From positions 64,001 through 128,000 of the forward strand of contig JAJEKV010000555.1 of NCBI GenBank assembly GCA_021234155.1: 64,000 bases of DNA. The letters run 5' to 3'. Made by a program: the position numbers and the translations under genes. Positions 1 through 11,571 of this stretch are shown here, one piece after another. Every line of letters starts with the position of its first letter. Positions within the stretch are counted from its first letter, which is position 1. Source of the stretch: Isoetes taiwanensis (Eukaryota > Streptophyta > Lycopodiopsida > Isoetales > Isoetaceae). Under the pieces are notes generated by a model. It saw only the letters and a list, made by a program, of their open reading frames with translations. It did no database searches and was not told the origin of the DNA.

Positions 1-1235
1 CAAAAGCATTTTGTAATAGACATAGATGTCTTAAAGTCTTGATGCTCATAATATATGCTTTAAACTGGCATCTATAAGTAGAGCAAGTAAATACAAGGAA
101 ATAAAAAACAAATTGATGCAGCGGAATAAGTTAAACATAGAAAAACAATTATACTGAACACAAAAAAACAATTACACTTAAAGGTTCGTATGAGCTGGAG
201 GGACGAGCTTACCTAGATGTTGCTTGCATAGCTGGCCTTCATCCCCCGCATTTTATGCATGAAACTGTTGCCATTGCCCTTTAATTGAATATGGAATATA
301 AGGCACAAGAACTTCATGAAACTAAGTATGCATTAGTAGATAATGATGAATTAACGCACATCAATAAGTGTGAAAGAAGGAAAAATCTTGGGCTGGTCTA
401 TATGAAAACTTGCAAATAGGCACAACTGAAGAAAACACACCCTGTAACTGCAGGTGCTTTAGCTGGCCATGGATGACAATGGCTTCTCAATGCCTTCTTA
501 ATTAAATAAACACCTCAAGACTATGGTATACAGATGAATATTAGGTTGCATCTTCAAGCTGTGGGCATAAACCAGGAAGCCTATAACACAACAGAGAATT
601 TATTACCACACGTAAGTTAATTTGTTCCTTCAATGCCCCCTTTGTATCTTTATCACAGATTTTGGATTGAATGTGAATGTCACAGTCCTTGAATCTTAAA
701 CTGTGCCTCCAGATCCTATCTCAGAAACGAATTTGAATGAATTTGTTGTCTCGTTCACTCTTATGGACAACATGATACAGGGTGTGTAATCTAGTATTTG
801 AATTGTCTAAAATTTTCACTCTGATTCAAATAGAGCTTCAGATCATGGAAAACAGAGGACTAGTTTTCTAGAGAAGCTTGATCTAGACATTTGGAGTAGA
901 TGCACATTCAGTATAAATGCAAGAATTTGGCACAAAATTGTCAGTCTTTATGAACAATCTATATGTGCATGTACAGGCCTAACTTCTGGAAGCCAGAATT
1001 TAGAAATATGTAATTTGCAGCAAGAACTTAACATATGCAGTAAATCCTTTGGCCCAAAAACTGCATCAGCAAGAACATGACCCAGCCAGTAATTGCTTTT
1101 CAAATCTGCAAACTAATCAATCGTTATGAGGGAGGCATTCATGTCACAAACACCACCATGCTGCCCTGATGTGATTCTCAACAGAGAAGCACTTGAAGGA
1201 AAAAAAAACCTTAAAACTAACCTTTCTGGCACCTT
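1..1235. other. Intergenic, nothing recognised
   Basis: AT-rich sequence with only short open frames and no splice-linked coding pattern. I see no RNA gene, long repeat or mobile-element terminus in it. Confidence 0.5.
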
Positions 1236-1372
1236 GATCTTGACCATTAAGGAGGGCAAAAAAAAGCATGCAAATACTTGGCGCACTCTAGATGTACCAA
1301 TTAGTACACCTTATGTAATACGACCACCAAATTAGGAAAAAGTGTACAAAAATATAAAAGAAACCCTCTTTA
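1236..1372. repeat. Dispersed repeat, copy 1
   Basis: This stretch recurs with small differences at 29195-29333, in the same orientation. Shared blocks include the phrase 'cttgaccattaag', a purine-rich run, 'gcatgcaaatac', 'gtaatacgaccaccaaat' and 'aaaagtgtacaaaa'. The two copies differ by small indels, as expected of an old non-coding transposon or LTR fragment. No open frame is shared. The parent element is unknown. Confidence 0.6.
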
Positions 1373-1687
1373 AAACTGACCTGATAAAGTAAATGTTGGC
1401 ATGTTAATATGCAAGTTAGGAACTTAAAATCCAGGAAAATCGGCTTGGACTATTTCAAAAGGGCACAACTCTGGTTACTCAATGAATTCAATTTTGTGCA
1501 TTTTTTTGCTCTTTTTTTTGTTTTTTTAATCGTCAGAAGAAATGTTCTACGCACGTGGTCGACAATAGCATCTTATCGTACATCACTCTTACTTTGTTGC
1601 ATTTCTATTTTCTTTCAGATTCTCTGTCGCTAGTGTGCTACCCCCAACCCAACATGCTTCTGTTCTTATATAGTCTTCCCCAGTCCA
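1373..1687. other. Intergenic, nothing recognised
   Basis: AT-rich sequence with a T-rich patch near 1500-1530. No coding or repeat signal is visible. Confidence 0.4.
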
Positions 1688-2460
1688 ATGATCTGCGTAT
1701 CTGACCTGCATAAATTATACAGGGAAAACGTGAACCCAGAGGGAAGTATAGGACAGTTATTATATAACGACTGTAATCAATCAAAACGGATAAAAATAAC
1801 ACCGTACAAATTCAGGACGGGCAGTCATAAATTACTGATTGAAACAGGAAGATGGGAAAGACCAGTGATACTGAGAACGAACAAATTATACAAGCCTTAT
1901 ACTGGGAATGAAACCAAGGATGAGCAGCATGTCTGGAAATGGAGCAAGAGAGAGAATGGCTCTATGTCTGCAATTAGCTATGATTAGTCCCATATTCGAG
2001 TCTGTAGAATATATGACACAGGGGGGATAGAGGACGAGAACCACATGCTCAACCATTATATGGTATACGAAGACATCAGAAGTAAGTACAGGCTTATAAG
2101 ATGGGAACAACCAATACACACCCTCATGGCAAGAGCAGAGACAAAAGCGGATCTGGCTGATGCAATCAGGGAAATGCTAACTAGGCACTGGGAGGTGCAC
2201 AAGGAAAAGGGGCTAGTAATATGAACCATTGCAGAGGTGGGACATTAAAGCCCACAAAATGCACAGCTAAAAGCTGATGATAACGATGCACCACCACATG
2301 ATCATGATGCCAATTATAAGCGGAGTGAAATAAGATAAGCCCTCCAAAAGAGCTACAATGTACCAGCATGATGCGCTAGTAGCACCCCCTGGAGAGCTCC
2401 CATGCTACATCAGTCCGGGGGCCCAGGGCACTAGGGACAATAATTCTATTCTATTCTAAA
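1688..2460 (+). mobile_element. 3' end of a non-LTR retrotransposon (decayed)
   Basis: The frame at 1688-1987 reads like the C-terminal end of a non-LTR reverse-transcriptase polyprotein. It has the 'FRTGSHKLLIETGRW' pattern followed by a decayed Cys/His cluster in which expected cysteines are replaced by Tyr or Lys, and then an acidic 'DEQHV'. After a frame change, 'EDENHMLNHYMVYEDIRSKYR' (minus its last residue) continues the same C-terminal block, and the frame closes with TGA near 2222. A short 3' untranslated stretch ends in (ATTCT)n at 2444-2459, a simple-repeat tail used by some LINE groups in place of poly(A). Nothing upstream of 1688 is recognisable as the rest of the element, so it is 5'-truncated. 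Clade assignment is not possible by eye. Confidence 0.5.
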
Positions 2461-3889
2461 TTCATTTTGGTTTCATTTGAGAGTTTTAAGTTCAGCTCAG
2501 AACTTTAGATTAGTAAGTAAGTAGAAATGTAGATATAAAATTTAGAAGTTTGAAATCAACATTTTTAAATTTGTCATCATGCTGGCACTTTTAAAATTCG
2601 TTCATTCTTAGATTTTGTAACAGAAGGAAAGCGGTAGCAAATTCTAATCGGATCTTACTTATTTTTGCTCTAGAGGTTTTATTAAATATGAGAAGAAAAC
2701 AATAAATGTGTTTTTGAAAGCAACCAGTAGAAGTAAGTAGAGCTCTTAGACTTAGTAGTTAGATTGTTTTAAATTACCCGAAGCGCAGATGTTATTCAGA
2801 GCTCTCTAATGTTTTAAGTCTTGAATATGATGCTTTATAAAAAGTAAGGATCGTTACAAAGTGGTTTACCATGTTCCCATCTATAAATCAATTCTCACGA
2901 AACATTTTTCGATTCTAAGTGTTCCGCAATGATCTGAAGAAGAGAAATGCCAAAACAATTTTTAAATTTTAAAAATTTGAATGCTAATCATTCTGTTCCA
3001 AAGATTAGGTCAAAACTCTTGTTCTGGTCTTATTCCGTGTAACTATAGATTCAGAGCCTACAAGAGAGATAGAGAAAAAATTTCAAATCCGACGAGTAGG
3101 GATGGACCCTAAGGCCCCTAAGGCCCAATCTCCATTAAAGAGGTTTTTCAGAAGTCATGCCATGTGTGGCACCCTACAACCGTGAAAACTGTCGTTTCCA
3201 TTAGGTCTACTGCATCTCAGTTTTGCTGACATGGCACAAATGACCTCAAATTCTTCATATGCTACGAGACCCCATCTGAATTTTTGAGCTCGAGTCCAAC
3301 TTTATCTTCTATTGTGTATCCACCGGTCTCACGGGTTGCATCCGATCATATAATGAAGAGCAGACATTGGCGCCACAATCGTCAATCTTAGATACATGCT
3401 ATGCCAATTTTTTCTATATTTTGCACCTTCATTTGCTTATGCCTCAACAAAGGCCGCCCCATTTTTAGTGAATATGAAAGGACAGTGCATTCTTTCAATG
3501 GACAACAGTCCAGTTTTAGAGTCTATTCCCAAGAGCATAACCATATATTTTCCTATGCATTTTAATTTTTCTATTTCATGTTCACGAATGTGAAATCTCA
3601 CTGAAATCTAAATTTGCAAAGATCCTTCTCAAGTCTCTTAGAAGGATCTGGAGATGAATATATGCAGGAAACACAAAGCCTTGAGGAACTTTATCATCCC
3701 ATGCCATTGCCAACTGACATTACCAATCCTACTATTGAACATATCAATCTCACATCTGCCCATAAATAATACACTAATTCTACTGTTATACAAACTCCTT
3801 CAGCCACTCATCCTATTAATCCAAGTGTTGCACAAGCTCCCACTAATCCATATAACTCTGCACCTACTGCTCCTGCAAATGCTAAGCCT
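2461..3889. other. Intergenic, nothing firm
   Basis: AT-rich sequence with only short open frames and no repeat copy found elsewhere in the window. The last 200 bases (from about 3650) read in one frame as a Pro/Thr/Asn-rich stretch that may be the N-terminal part of the trihelix remnant that follows. Confidence 0.4.
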
Positions 3890-4172
3890 GCTAGACATCA
3901 TGCCACTATGCATTGGACTCCATGTGATTTGATGGTTCTTCAGGCTCTCAAGAAGGCAGATGAAGACAAATTCCTTTTTAGTGGCAATAGAGAGAAAATA
4001 AAGTGAAATGGAAGACTTTTTGCTGGATCAACGATCTAAAGAAGTAAAAGCATGCATGGCAACGTGGAATAGTCTGGTGGCAGATTTTAAAAAAATAAAT
4101 GACTATGAACGAGAAATCCCCAGTGATTAAAATAGGCCATTGACAAATGTCAAGCTCGGAGCGCAAGGATTG
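3890..4172 (+). pseudogene. Trihelix (Myb/SANT-like) DNA-binding domain remnant
   Basis: Two adjoining frames give the helices of a plant trihelix domain. The first (3890-4005) reads 'MHWTPCDLMVLQALKKADED' and continues into 'FLFSGNREK', then meets TGA where Trp (TGG) would fit. The second (from about 4009) reads 'EDFLLDQRSKEVKACMATWN', then 'SLVADFKKINDYEREIPS', ending in TAA; a last frame reads 'SSSERKD'. Trihelix proteins carry a similar W-x-L-x2-D-[FY]-K-K-I-x-D-[WY]-E pattern. The gypsy element inserts directly after 4172, and the sequence resuming after 15128 does not continue a domain I recognise. Either a gene or an earlier transposon-carried gene piece was hit. The family call is from memory of the consensus. 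Confidence 0.45.
4168..4172. repeat. Candidate target site duplication, left copy (GATTG)
   Basis: GATTG directly precedes the 5' LTR and also follows the 'CA' that is taken as the end of the 3' LTR (15124-15128). Five bases is the usual duplication length for Ty3/gypsy integration. Confidence 0.55.
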
Positions 4173-4748
4173 TGTTAGTCCTGTACATCCTGGTACAGGA
4201 CTATTCATGCACACCATAGACCAAGGCAGGAACAAGATGCTAGGTCAAGGTCAAGCATCAGGTAGCAAACCCCCGCCGAAGACCACGCCGAAGACCACGA
4301 CGAAGACCACGCCAAAGAAGAGACAGAGAACAGAGAAATGACGCACCGGCACAGTCAGCACTTAGCGTGATTCCAGGCACCTAAAGAAGGCACAGCCAGA
4401 TTACCTGAAAATCAGGCTTTGATTCAGGAGTTGGTAGAGAGATCTGCCTAACACCTATTTTGGGCCCAAGGCCGTTGTACTATATATATGAGTAGAGTTA
4501 GAACTCAATTATCTAGATGAGTTTTAGGCCTTGTCTCTAGTCTTTCTCTCGTTTTCGAGAGCTCATGTACACTCATAGATATCAAGGAAGCATCATTATC
4601 TTCACTGTTTCTTGTTCTTCCTTTTTTGTTTCTCTTTTCTAGTTCTTTTGCAAATCCCGTGTGACACTCAGCCATGATTCTCCTGTTTGATCCAAGGGTC
4701 CTCACCGAGGCCTGTCTTGCAGGAGGTCCCGAACCCAGACCCTAAACA
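4173..4748 (+). repeat. 5' LTR of the gypsy element
   Basis: Starts TGTTAG and ends AAACA, with the primer-binding site two bases further on. The first 79 bases match the 3' LTR start at 14624. It contains a short GAAGACCAC-type tandem repeat at about 4276-4320 (four imperfect units) and a TATA box at 4481-4488. The length is 576 bp. Confidence 0.8.
4481..4488 (+). promoter_or_regulatory. TATA box in the 5' LTR
   Basis: TATATATA lies 308 bases into the LTR, a suitable place for the promoter of the genomic RNA. It is followed by a T/C-rich leader. Confidence 0.5.
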
Positions 4749-4749
4749 C

Positions 4750-4767
4750 TGGCGCCGATGTCGGGTC
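4750..4767 (+). other. Primer-binding site of the gypsy element
   Basis: TGGCGCCGATGTCGGGTC begins one base after the LTR end. The TGGCGCCG start resembles the sites reported for Athila-type elements. The remaining bases differ from the usual consensus, so the exact tRNA is uncertain. Confidence 0.75.
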
Positions 4768-4795
4768 TGCTCTTTCTTCTTTTCTTCCTTTCAGT

Positions 4796-6955
4796 ATGTC
4801 TGCTCGTGCCTTCACTTCGGAAGAACTTCTTTGCCAAACCGCGGCTCGCCTGGAGCGCCATCAGCGTCGTGAAGCTGTTTGAGACATGTATGACACTGAT
4901 TATGATATTGAGGGAGGTCGTGTCCGCTCAAGAGCACAGTCGGCACCGCCTACTCCTCGTGTTCATTCTCGACCAGGGTCTTCCCCTGCATGTAAATATT
5001 GCTCTCAACCCCAGTCGCCCCATCATACCCCTGTGCAGCCCACTCCTCATTATTTCCAAACTCCGGAAAGCACCTATATCCATATCCCCTCTGGTCACAC
5101 CCCTCTGCCTTCGCAACCTTCTTCTTCTCCTACTGGGATGGGTTACCCGCATGTTTCTTTCGGCCCTCCCCATGTCCATGAATATCAGACCTCCCCATCT
5201 TTTCAGCACGCCCTTCCCGTCTACAATCTCACTGATCTTAAGCTCAATGAAGAGGGATCCCATGGTCCATCGCCACAGGATGCTCCTCCCTCTGGACCTC
5301 CCGGTTTTCTGTCCCTATGCCGCCTTGTTCTCAGCCCACGGCTGTTCCATCCAGTTATGTTCCTGCTTATGCTCCCCCTGTTTATGCGCTAGTTTCGCCC
5401 CCATCTCCTATTCACAATCTGAAGCTGACATATCCTACCTTTGGCAATACTAAAGGCAAGCCTTTGGATCAGAGTGCCCAAGCTCACATGGAGGAATTTG
5501 AGGCCTTGGCCATTCTCAATGGTCACGCTCAACCTCAACTCAAGTTCCACATCTTTTCTACCACGCTGCGAGGCGCCCCTCATCAATGGCTCATGGCCAA
5601 CAAAAGCCACTGGAAGCAGAATTGGCAAGAGATGAAATCGGCATTTCTCTCTCATTATGGCACCACAGACGATGATCAACTCTTGTTCAAGCAACTCAAT
5701 GATCTTCAGCAACAACCCACGGAGTCTGCGCGTGATTTTGCGGACCGCCTTCACATTCTGGTCAGCAAGCTCCAGGAGTACCCCACGCAAAGCCAGATTC
5801 TTGTCTGGTTTTTGCAAGGCCTTCCTCCTGCCATTCGTCTCATGACTGAGTACCTGCACGGAACTACCTTTCATGCCCCCCGTCTTGGTTCCTCAGAATA
5901 CGGTTCAGCCTCAGCAAGCCAATCCTCAACGCACTCAGATCTGGTGTCATATCTGTAAATATCAAGGACATCTTGCCAATGAATGCAACTCCACCAATAG
6001 TCCTCCTCATTGTAAACGACGCAACATGTGCAATCATGCCACGGAGGCGTGTATTCGTTCACATCCTACACCCTTCAGACAGAAAATGGTTTTCTAGGTG
6101 CAAACCACGCCCCAGCAGCAATAATCATACCCGCCTCAACAATTTCAAGCTCAACAACCTCAGCAGTATCAACAATCTCAGCAACCTCCGCAGTCTCGGG
6201 GTCAAGGCCCCCGTCCACCTTGTGATCCTTCCAAGGCTCAGTGTTATCATTGTCGGGAATGGGGTCATACCACCACGGCGTGCCCTCAACTTCCTCAAGT
6301 CCAAGTTCAACTTCCGGGAACCAATCAAACTGCTTCCATTAGACTCACGGCTTATCAACTCTGGGTTGCCAATGGCAAACAAGGCCCGCGTTCTGTTTTG
6401 AGAAAGCCACCAAGGCCACCTCAACAACAAAGACCTCCGCAAGCAGCGTCATCCTCCACTCCTCTGGATCAACAAGCTCAAGAAGAAATTTATCAGGCTC
6501 TTAATCCTCCGGTCCAGCAGTCAAATTTGGTTGATTTGGTTTTTCGCCAGACCAGGGCCTCCCGCCCCTCGACTATCATCCCTCACGACACGCAACCAGC
6601 TTTTGCTGTCGACACGGTCCCCCATGAAGATGAAAAAAATGTCCACTTCGCGCCCGATTTGGATAAACTCATGCCTCATGTCATGCCAAAGGTGAGACAG
6701 AGTATTCTCAAACTCATGCAGGCTGCTGAAGGCCGCACGCTTGCCAATGTTCATGCCACCACGCGTGCTCAGCAGCGTCAGGAGACACCTTCATTATCGA
6801 AGAGCCTACGCTCTCAGCCGTATCCCAATATTGTTGCAGAGGTGGAGCTTCTCAAAGAGGTTTCTGCTTCTTTGCCTCAGATTCCTGCTCCTTGGATCCT
6901 GCTGATCCATTTTCTCATGTTCCTTTGGATAAGAGCTTGCAAAAATCAAGATTGA
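4796..6955 (+). pseudogene. gag: gag of the gypsy element (frameshifted)
   Basis: The likely start is ATG 4796, giving 'MSARAFTSEELL', with a TGA at 4880-4882. A Pro/Ser/His-rich N-terminal region continues to about 5390. The frame then shifts into the capsid-like retrotrans_gag domain (about 5420-5850), which has 'WLMANKSHWKQNWQEMKSAF' and 'DFADRLHILVSKL'. A second shift near 5870 leads to two zinc knuckles: C-x2-C-x4-H-x4-C at about 5943-5990 and again at about 6240-6285. Between them lie TAG (6095-6097) and TAA (6122-6124), both readable as former CAG and CAA in a Gln-rich run. The tail to 6955 is Gln/Pro-rich linker leading to the protease. The product would coat the element RNA in virus-like particles, but this copy cannot make it. 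Confidence 0.8.
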
Positions 6956-7440
6956 GCCTTGCCACCATTTTGAAACTCTGTCCTGCTCTCAAAGACCAAT
7001 TGCCCCTTCCCACTGTTCTGGTGGGAGCCGTGGCTACTTCAACGCCCACAGTGCATGCCACGGTGGGCAATCAACAAATCAATCACGTTCAAATTGATGG
7101 AGGAAGTGTTGTCAATCTCATTACTGATAAGGTCCGGAAGCAATTGGGCATTAAGCAGCTCTATCGTGCCCCCTACGACATCAAGTTGGCCAATGCCCAT
7201 ATCACGCGCCCTCAAGGCGTCACCGCTCTTCTTCATTAATATTGGTGATCTCAAATTTCCCTTGGAATTTGGGGTTTGGAAAGCTGGAGAAGATCGGGTG
7301 ATTACGAAATGCTGGTTGGACGACCCTTTCTCTGCCAGGCTAAAAGTATTCACTACTGGGCCACAGATCAACTTGTTATCACTGATGGTCATCTCAATGC
7401 TACTACGGATTTGGAAATGGCAAGTTAATTTCTGTTGAAC
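6892..7440 (+). pseudogene. Aspartic protease region of the gypsy element
   Basis: The frame at 6892-7239 contains 'VQIDGGSVVNLI', which corresponds to the D-[TS]-G active-site loop of retropepsins, here D-G-G. A frameshift near 7240 carries the reading into 'NIGDLKFPLEF'. Further shifts reach a 'YEMLVGRPFL'-like strand at about 7300, a pattern commonly found at the end of gypsy proteases. The domain would mature the gag-pol precursor. Three or more frame changes in about 550 bases make it inactive. Confidence 0.65.
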
Positions 7441-7676
7441 ATGCAGAACTCTCAATCTCTGATACTGACTCTGAAGAGGCTCAAAACATCTATCACGTTC
7501 AGGCTCCACCAGCGAGTCTGCCTCTCTCATCCTACCCTGAGTATGCTGATCCTTGGGGTGAGACGACTCTTGATCAGGACCAGGCCGTGGCCGCTCTACT
7601 GGACCCTTATCTGGCTCCTTGTAATCGAATTCAACGTCTTGACCATTTTTCTGACACGTAAGTTCCTTCTGAGCTC

Positions 7677-10600
7677 GTGGATGTTCATGCTGTCATGAAG
7701 CAACCTCTGCTAGATGATACTCAGCAGCCTCTTTTCTTCACCACTCAAAATGCTGCACCTCCTGTCATGCTCCAACTACATGCTGATATCGTTCAGGACA
7801 CGGAGATCGTCCCACATATTCAAACTCCTGAGATGGAAATCGTGGACATTGGTAACAATCAACTAGTCCGTCTAGCTACCAATCTTCCACCAACTTATAA
7901 AGCACGCGCTGTCACTTTGTTCAAAAAATTCAAACATATCTTTGCGTGGAGCTATAAAGACCTTTGGGGTATCAAAAAGGAGTTAGGGGAACTGACCGTT
8001 CCCACTAAACCTGATGCACGCCCAATCTAGCAACGACAGTATCGGCTCAACCCTAACTATCGTGACCGCGTCAAAGCTGAAATCGACAAACTTCTGGCCG
8101 CTGCTTAATTTATGAGGTCAAACATTCCAAGTGGGTGAGCCTCATTGTCATTGCTCTCAAGCATAATGGAAAGATCCGGGTTTGCATGGATTATAGAAAA
8201 TTAAATCAGGCCACAGAGCGGGATCACTTCCTGCTTCCCTTCACAAACCAGGTTTTGGAAGAGGTTGCTGGTCACGAGATGTACTCTTTCATGGATGGCT
8301 TTTCAGGGTACAATCAAATTTCTATCAAACAAGAAGATCAAACTCAAAACCACCTTCACCACGCCGTGGGGCACTTTTGCCTACAAGGTGGTTCCCTTTA
8401 GGCTCTCAAACTCTCCATCCACATTTCAACGCATCATGCGTTCTGTCTTCCAAGACTATATAAAAAAAAAATCCTTTCCTCCAAAATTTTCAAGATGATT
8501 TCTCGGCCTATAGCTCCATGGATGATCACCTGGAGAAGTTAGAGCTGGTATTTCAAAAATGTGACGAGTCTGGTATCAGTATCAATCCTGAGAAGTGCAC
8601 TTTTTGTGTCACCTCCGGAGTTCTTTTGGGTCATGTGGTTAGTAAAGAAGGCATCGCCACGGATCCTGCAAAAATTAGTTGTGTGCTGAAGGCTCAAGCA
8701 CCCTCCAACATCAAAGAGACACGCTCCTTCCTGGGTAAGGTCAATTATTATGCCACCTTCATTCTTGGACTCGCTGCCATTGCTGATCCCATTCACAAAC
8801 TCACGGGTGATGAATCCTGTTGGGCTTGGAATTCCCAGGCGGGGGCAGCCTTCCTGCAGCTGAAGATCTTGCTTACCCAGGCCCCGGTCCTTGTTCCTCC
8901 TCAATGGGACAAGCCTTTTCATGTTCATGTCGATGTCTCGGCTTTTGCCATTAGTGCTGTTCTTTCTCAGGCATATGATGAGCACACGGATAAACCAATC
9001 CGCTATGCTAGCCGCAAACTCAATCCTGCAGAACGCAATTATTCTGCTACGGAGCGTGAAGCATTGGGCTTAATTTTCTGTGTCCAACGTTTTCGTCATT
9101 ATCTCTTGGGAAGCAAGATCAAGTTCTTCGTTGATCATCAAGCTCTTCTATATTTGATCAACAAGGCCACGCCCACGGGCCGCATTGCTCGCTGGGTCCT
9201 ACTGCTGCAAGAGTTCGCTCCTTTTGAAATCATTCACAAGGCAGGAAAATCTCATGTGGTGCCTGATTATCTCTCACGCATCCACACAGATGATCCATCC
9301 ACGGGTGTTTCTGATATTTTTCCAGATGCCCAAATGTTCTTAGTCACCGCCACGCCTCATTGGTTTCACAACTATCAGCAATATCTCCTCTCTAACGCCC
9401 TTCCATCCGAGGATCCCACACTCTCTCTAGAAAAGCTTCACTCACGCCGTCGTCAGTTTCTCCGTGAGGTCCGTGACTATACCATGGTTGCGGGCCATCT
9501 GTACAAACGCGGCAAAGATATGGTCCTCCGTCGATGTGTTCTCCCTCACGAGGTGCCCGATATCGTTCGACAAGCCCATGAAGGGCTTGGTGGTGGTCAC
9601 TTCAGTGGTGATACCACGACACGCAAAATTCTTCTGGCAGGCTATTTCTGGCCCACGCTCTTTAAGGATACCCACGCTCACGCCCGCACGTGTGATGTCT
9701 GTCAGCGTGTGGGCCGGCCCACGGCCCGTGACGCTCTACCTTTGACGTCGGTCGCCACTCCGTTACCCTTCAGCAAATGGGGAATGGACTTTGTGGGACC
9801 CATGGATCCTCCTACGCGGCACACCCGTGCCCACTATATTTTGGTTATCACTGACTATGCTACAAAATGGGCGGAGGCGTGTGCACTTCCGGACAACACT
9901 GCTGCCATTATGGCTAAGGTACTTTACACGCATATCATCACGCGTTTCGGTTGTCCCACAGAACTAGTCAGTGATCGTGGCGTTCATTTTGTCAATCACA
10001 CCATCAAGGAGCTGACGGATTATTTGTATATACATCATAAAAAAAACACACCTTACTATCCTCAAGGGAATGGTTTAGCTGGAAGCACTAACAAAACTCT
10101 CATTACTATCCTGAAGAAAATATGTGATGCTTCTCGCACGGATTGGCAAGACAAATTACCCACTGTTCTCTGGGCTTACAACACAAGTTTCAAAATTGCT
10201 ACTGGTCACACTCCTTTCAAGTTAGTATATGGCCAAGAGGCTCTCATGCCCTTTGAGTACGTTTTGCCGACTCTTCGTTTCCAACTGGCCACCGCACATA
10301 ATCCACCAGCTGCACTTCAAGAAAGAGTTTATCAACTAGAACAGTTGGATGAACTTAGGCGAGATGTTTATCTTCGAGTCCTTACTGGGCAACAGTTGAG
10401 GAAATCATGGCATGACAAACAGCTCAAAGCCAAGAAGTTTAAAGACGGTGATTTGGTTTTGCTTTACGACTCTAGATACAAAAATTTTCCAGGCAAGTTA
10501 AAATTTCGGTGGCTTGGTCCGTATCACATTCTTCAAGTGGTGCAACCTAGCATTTTCAAATTGGCTGAGTTAGATGGCACACCATTACCTACTTTAGTTA

Positions 10601-10692
10601 ATGGCTTTCGCCTCAAACAGTTTCATACAGATGACACGACAATTCATTCAGAAGATCAACAAACACATTCAGACTCTGAACAAAGTGAGTAG
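7677..10692 (+). pseudogene. pol: pol of the gypsy element: RT, RNase H, integrase
   Basis: The N-terminal linker and 'FAWSYKDLWGI' precede a TAG at 8028-8030. RT motifs then run in shifting frames: 'VCMDYRKLNQATERDHF', 'SFMDGFSGYNQI', 'LSNSPSTFQRIM' and the F-Q-D-D catalytic loop at 8488-8499. From 8518 one frame stays open to 10692. It holds the RT thumb ('INPEKCTF', 'LLGHVVSKEGI'), RNase H (about 8910-9270, 'YASRKLNPAERNYSATEREA'), the integrase HHCC zinc region (about 9570-9720) and the rve core (about 9775-10190). The core has D in 'GMDFVGP' and D in 'SDRGVHF'. At the third catalytic place, exactly 35 residues after the second Asp, there is Gly (GGA 10081-10083) in place of Glu. The C-terminal domain follows with no chromodomain. 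Confidence 0.9.
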
Positions 10693-11571
10693 AAGCATAT
10701 TTATATTATATATGTGGCGAGAAAAACAAAATGTGGGCATTGCCCATATACTGCCGTTATGGGCTGAGCCCTATTTACAAAATCCTACATTAAACAGGGG
10801 ACCCCTACTCCGAGTTTGGATCAGAGGTCATACGGAGGATGTAGTAGAGGCACTGCTCGTGGTCCCAGTGAAGGTGGATCACCACCTCCATTGGGTTCGT
10901 CAGAGGGTCGGGATGCTCAGCCATCCCAGCACACCAGCCGTCCATTGGGATTCTGCGGTTGCGGAGCTTCCACAGATCCAGCGCATTCATCTTCGTTGTT
11001 ATCCATTCGTTGCAAATTTCGCAGCATAGTACACTCGAGATCCACCTTCACCAACTGATGTCTTCTGCTCGCCCACTGTTCGCGTTTTATAGCCAAACTG
11101 CCTAATGCTCTGCCCACGTGGACCAATCACAAATTTGCTAACGTGGTTGCATGCAAAGCAATTTTTAATTCCAGATTCCTTATCCGGCCGCAAATCTAGT
11201 CAAGGTACCTTCTGCCATTCATTTTTATGATATCCCACTCTCGAGTTGCCTGCATTAATTGTTATTCCTTCATCCTACGCGCGTCTGCCATTATTACTCA
11301 TACCTCCCCCAGCTGTCACATCCTACCGTTCTTTCTTCTTCATCTCGACCGTTCCTTTGCTCTTCCTTTACCGCTTGGGGACTTAGCCAAAATTTTGCCT
11401 CCCAATCGCCTCTCTCAGATCTGCCGCCATCTGGCCTCATCAACGGCTCCGCTTCTCCTCCTCAAATAGCCTTCCGCAACACCCGCGCGCCCTAAACCTT
11501 TTCGCATCTCTTTCGTCCTCCGTCTTGCGCTCTCCGCCCTCCAGCTTCCCTTCTTCTCTTTGCTCGTCGCT
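10693..11571 (+). other. Non-coding spacer between pol and the extra ORF
   Basis: About 880 bases inside the element without a convincing frame. The part from about 11290 is pyrimidine-rich and leads into the extra ORF, so it could act as its untranslated leader. No splice site or promoter can be fixed by eye. Confidence 0.4.

Noticed and set aside
4750-4767. Possible tRNA gene pieces at the primer-binding sites (also 49863-49884 and 57582-57603)
   Set aside because: Each is only the 18-20 base primer match next to an LTR. No cloverleaf can be formed.
8488-8499. RT catalytic loop F-Q-D-D taken as a mutation of Y-x-D-D
   Set aside because: Athila-type RTs often have Phe there, so it is not evidence of damage.
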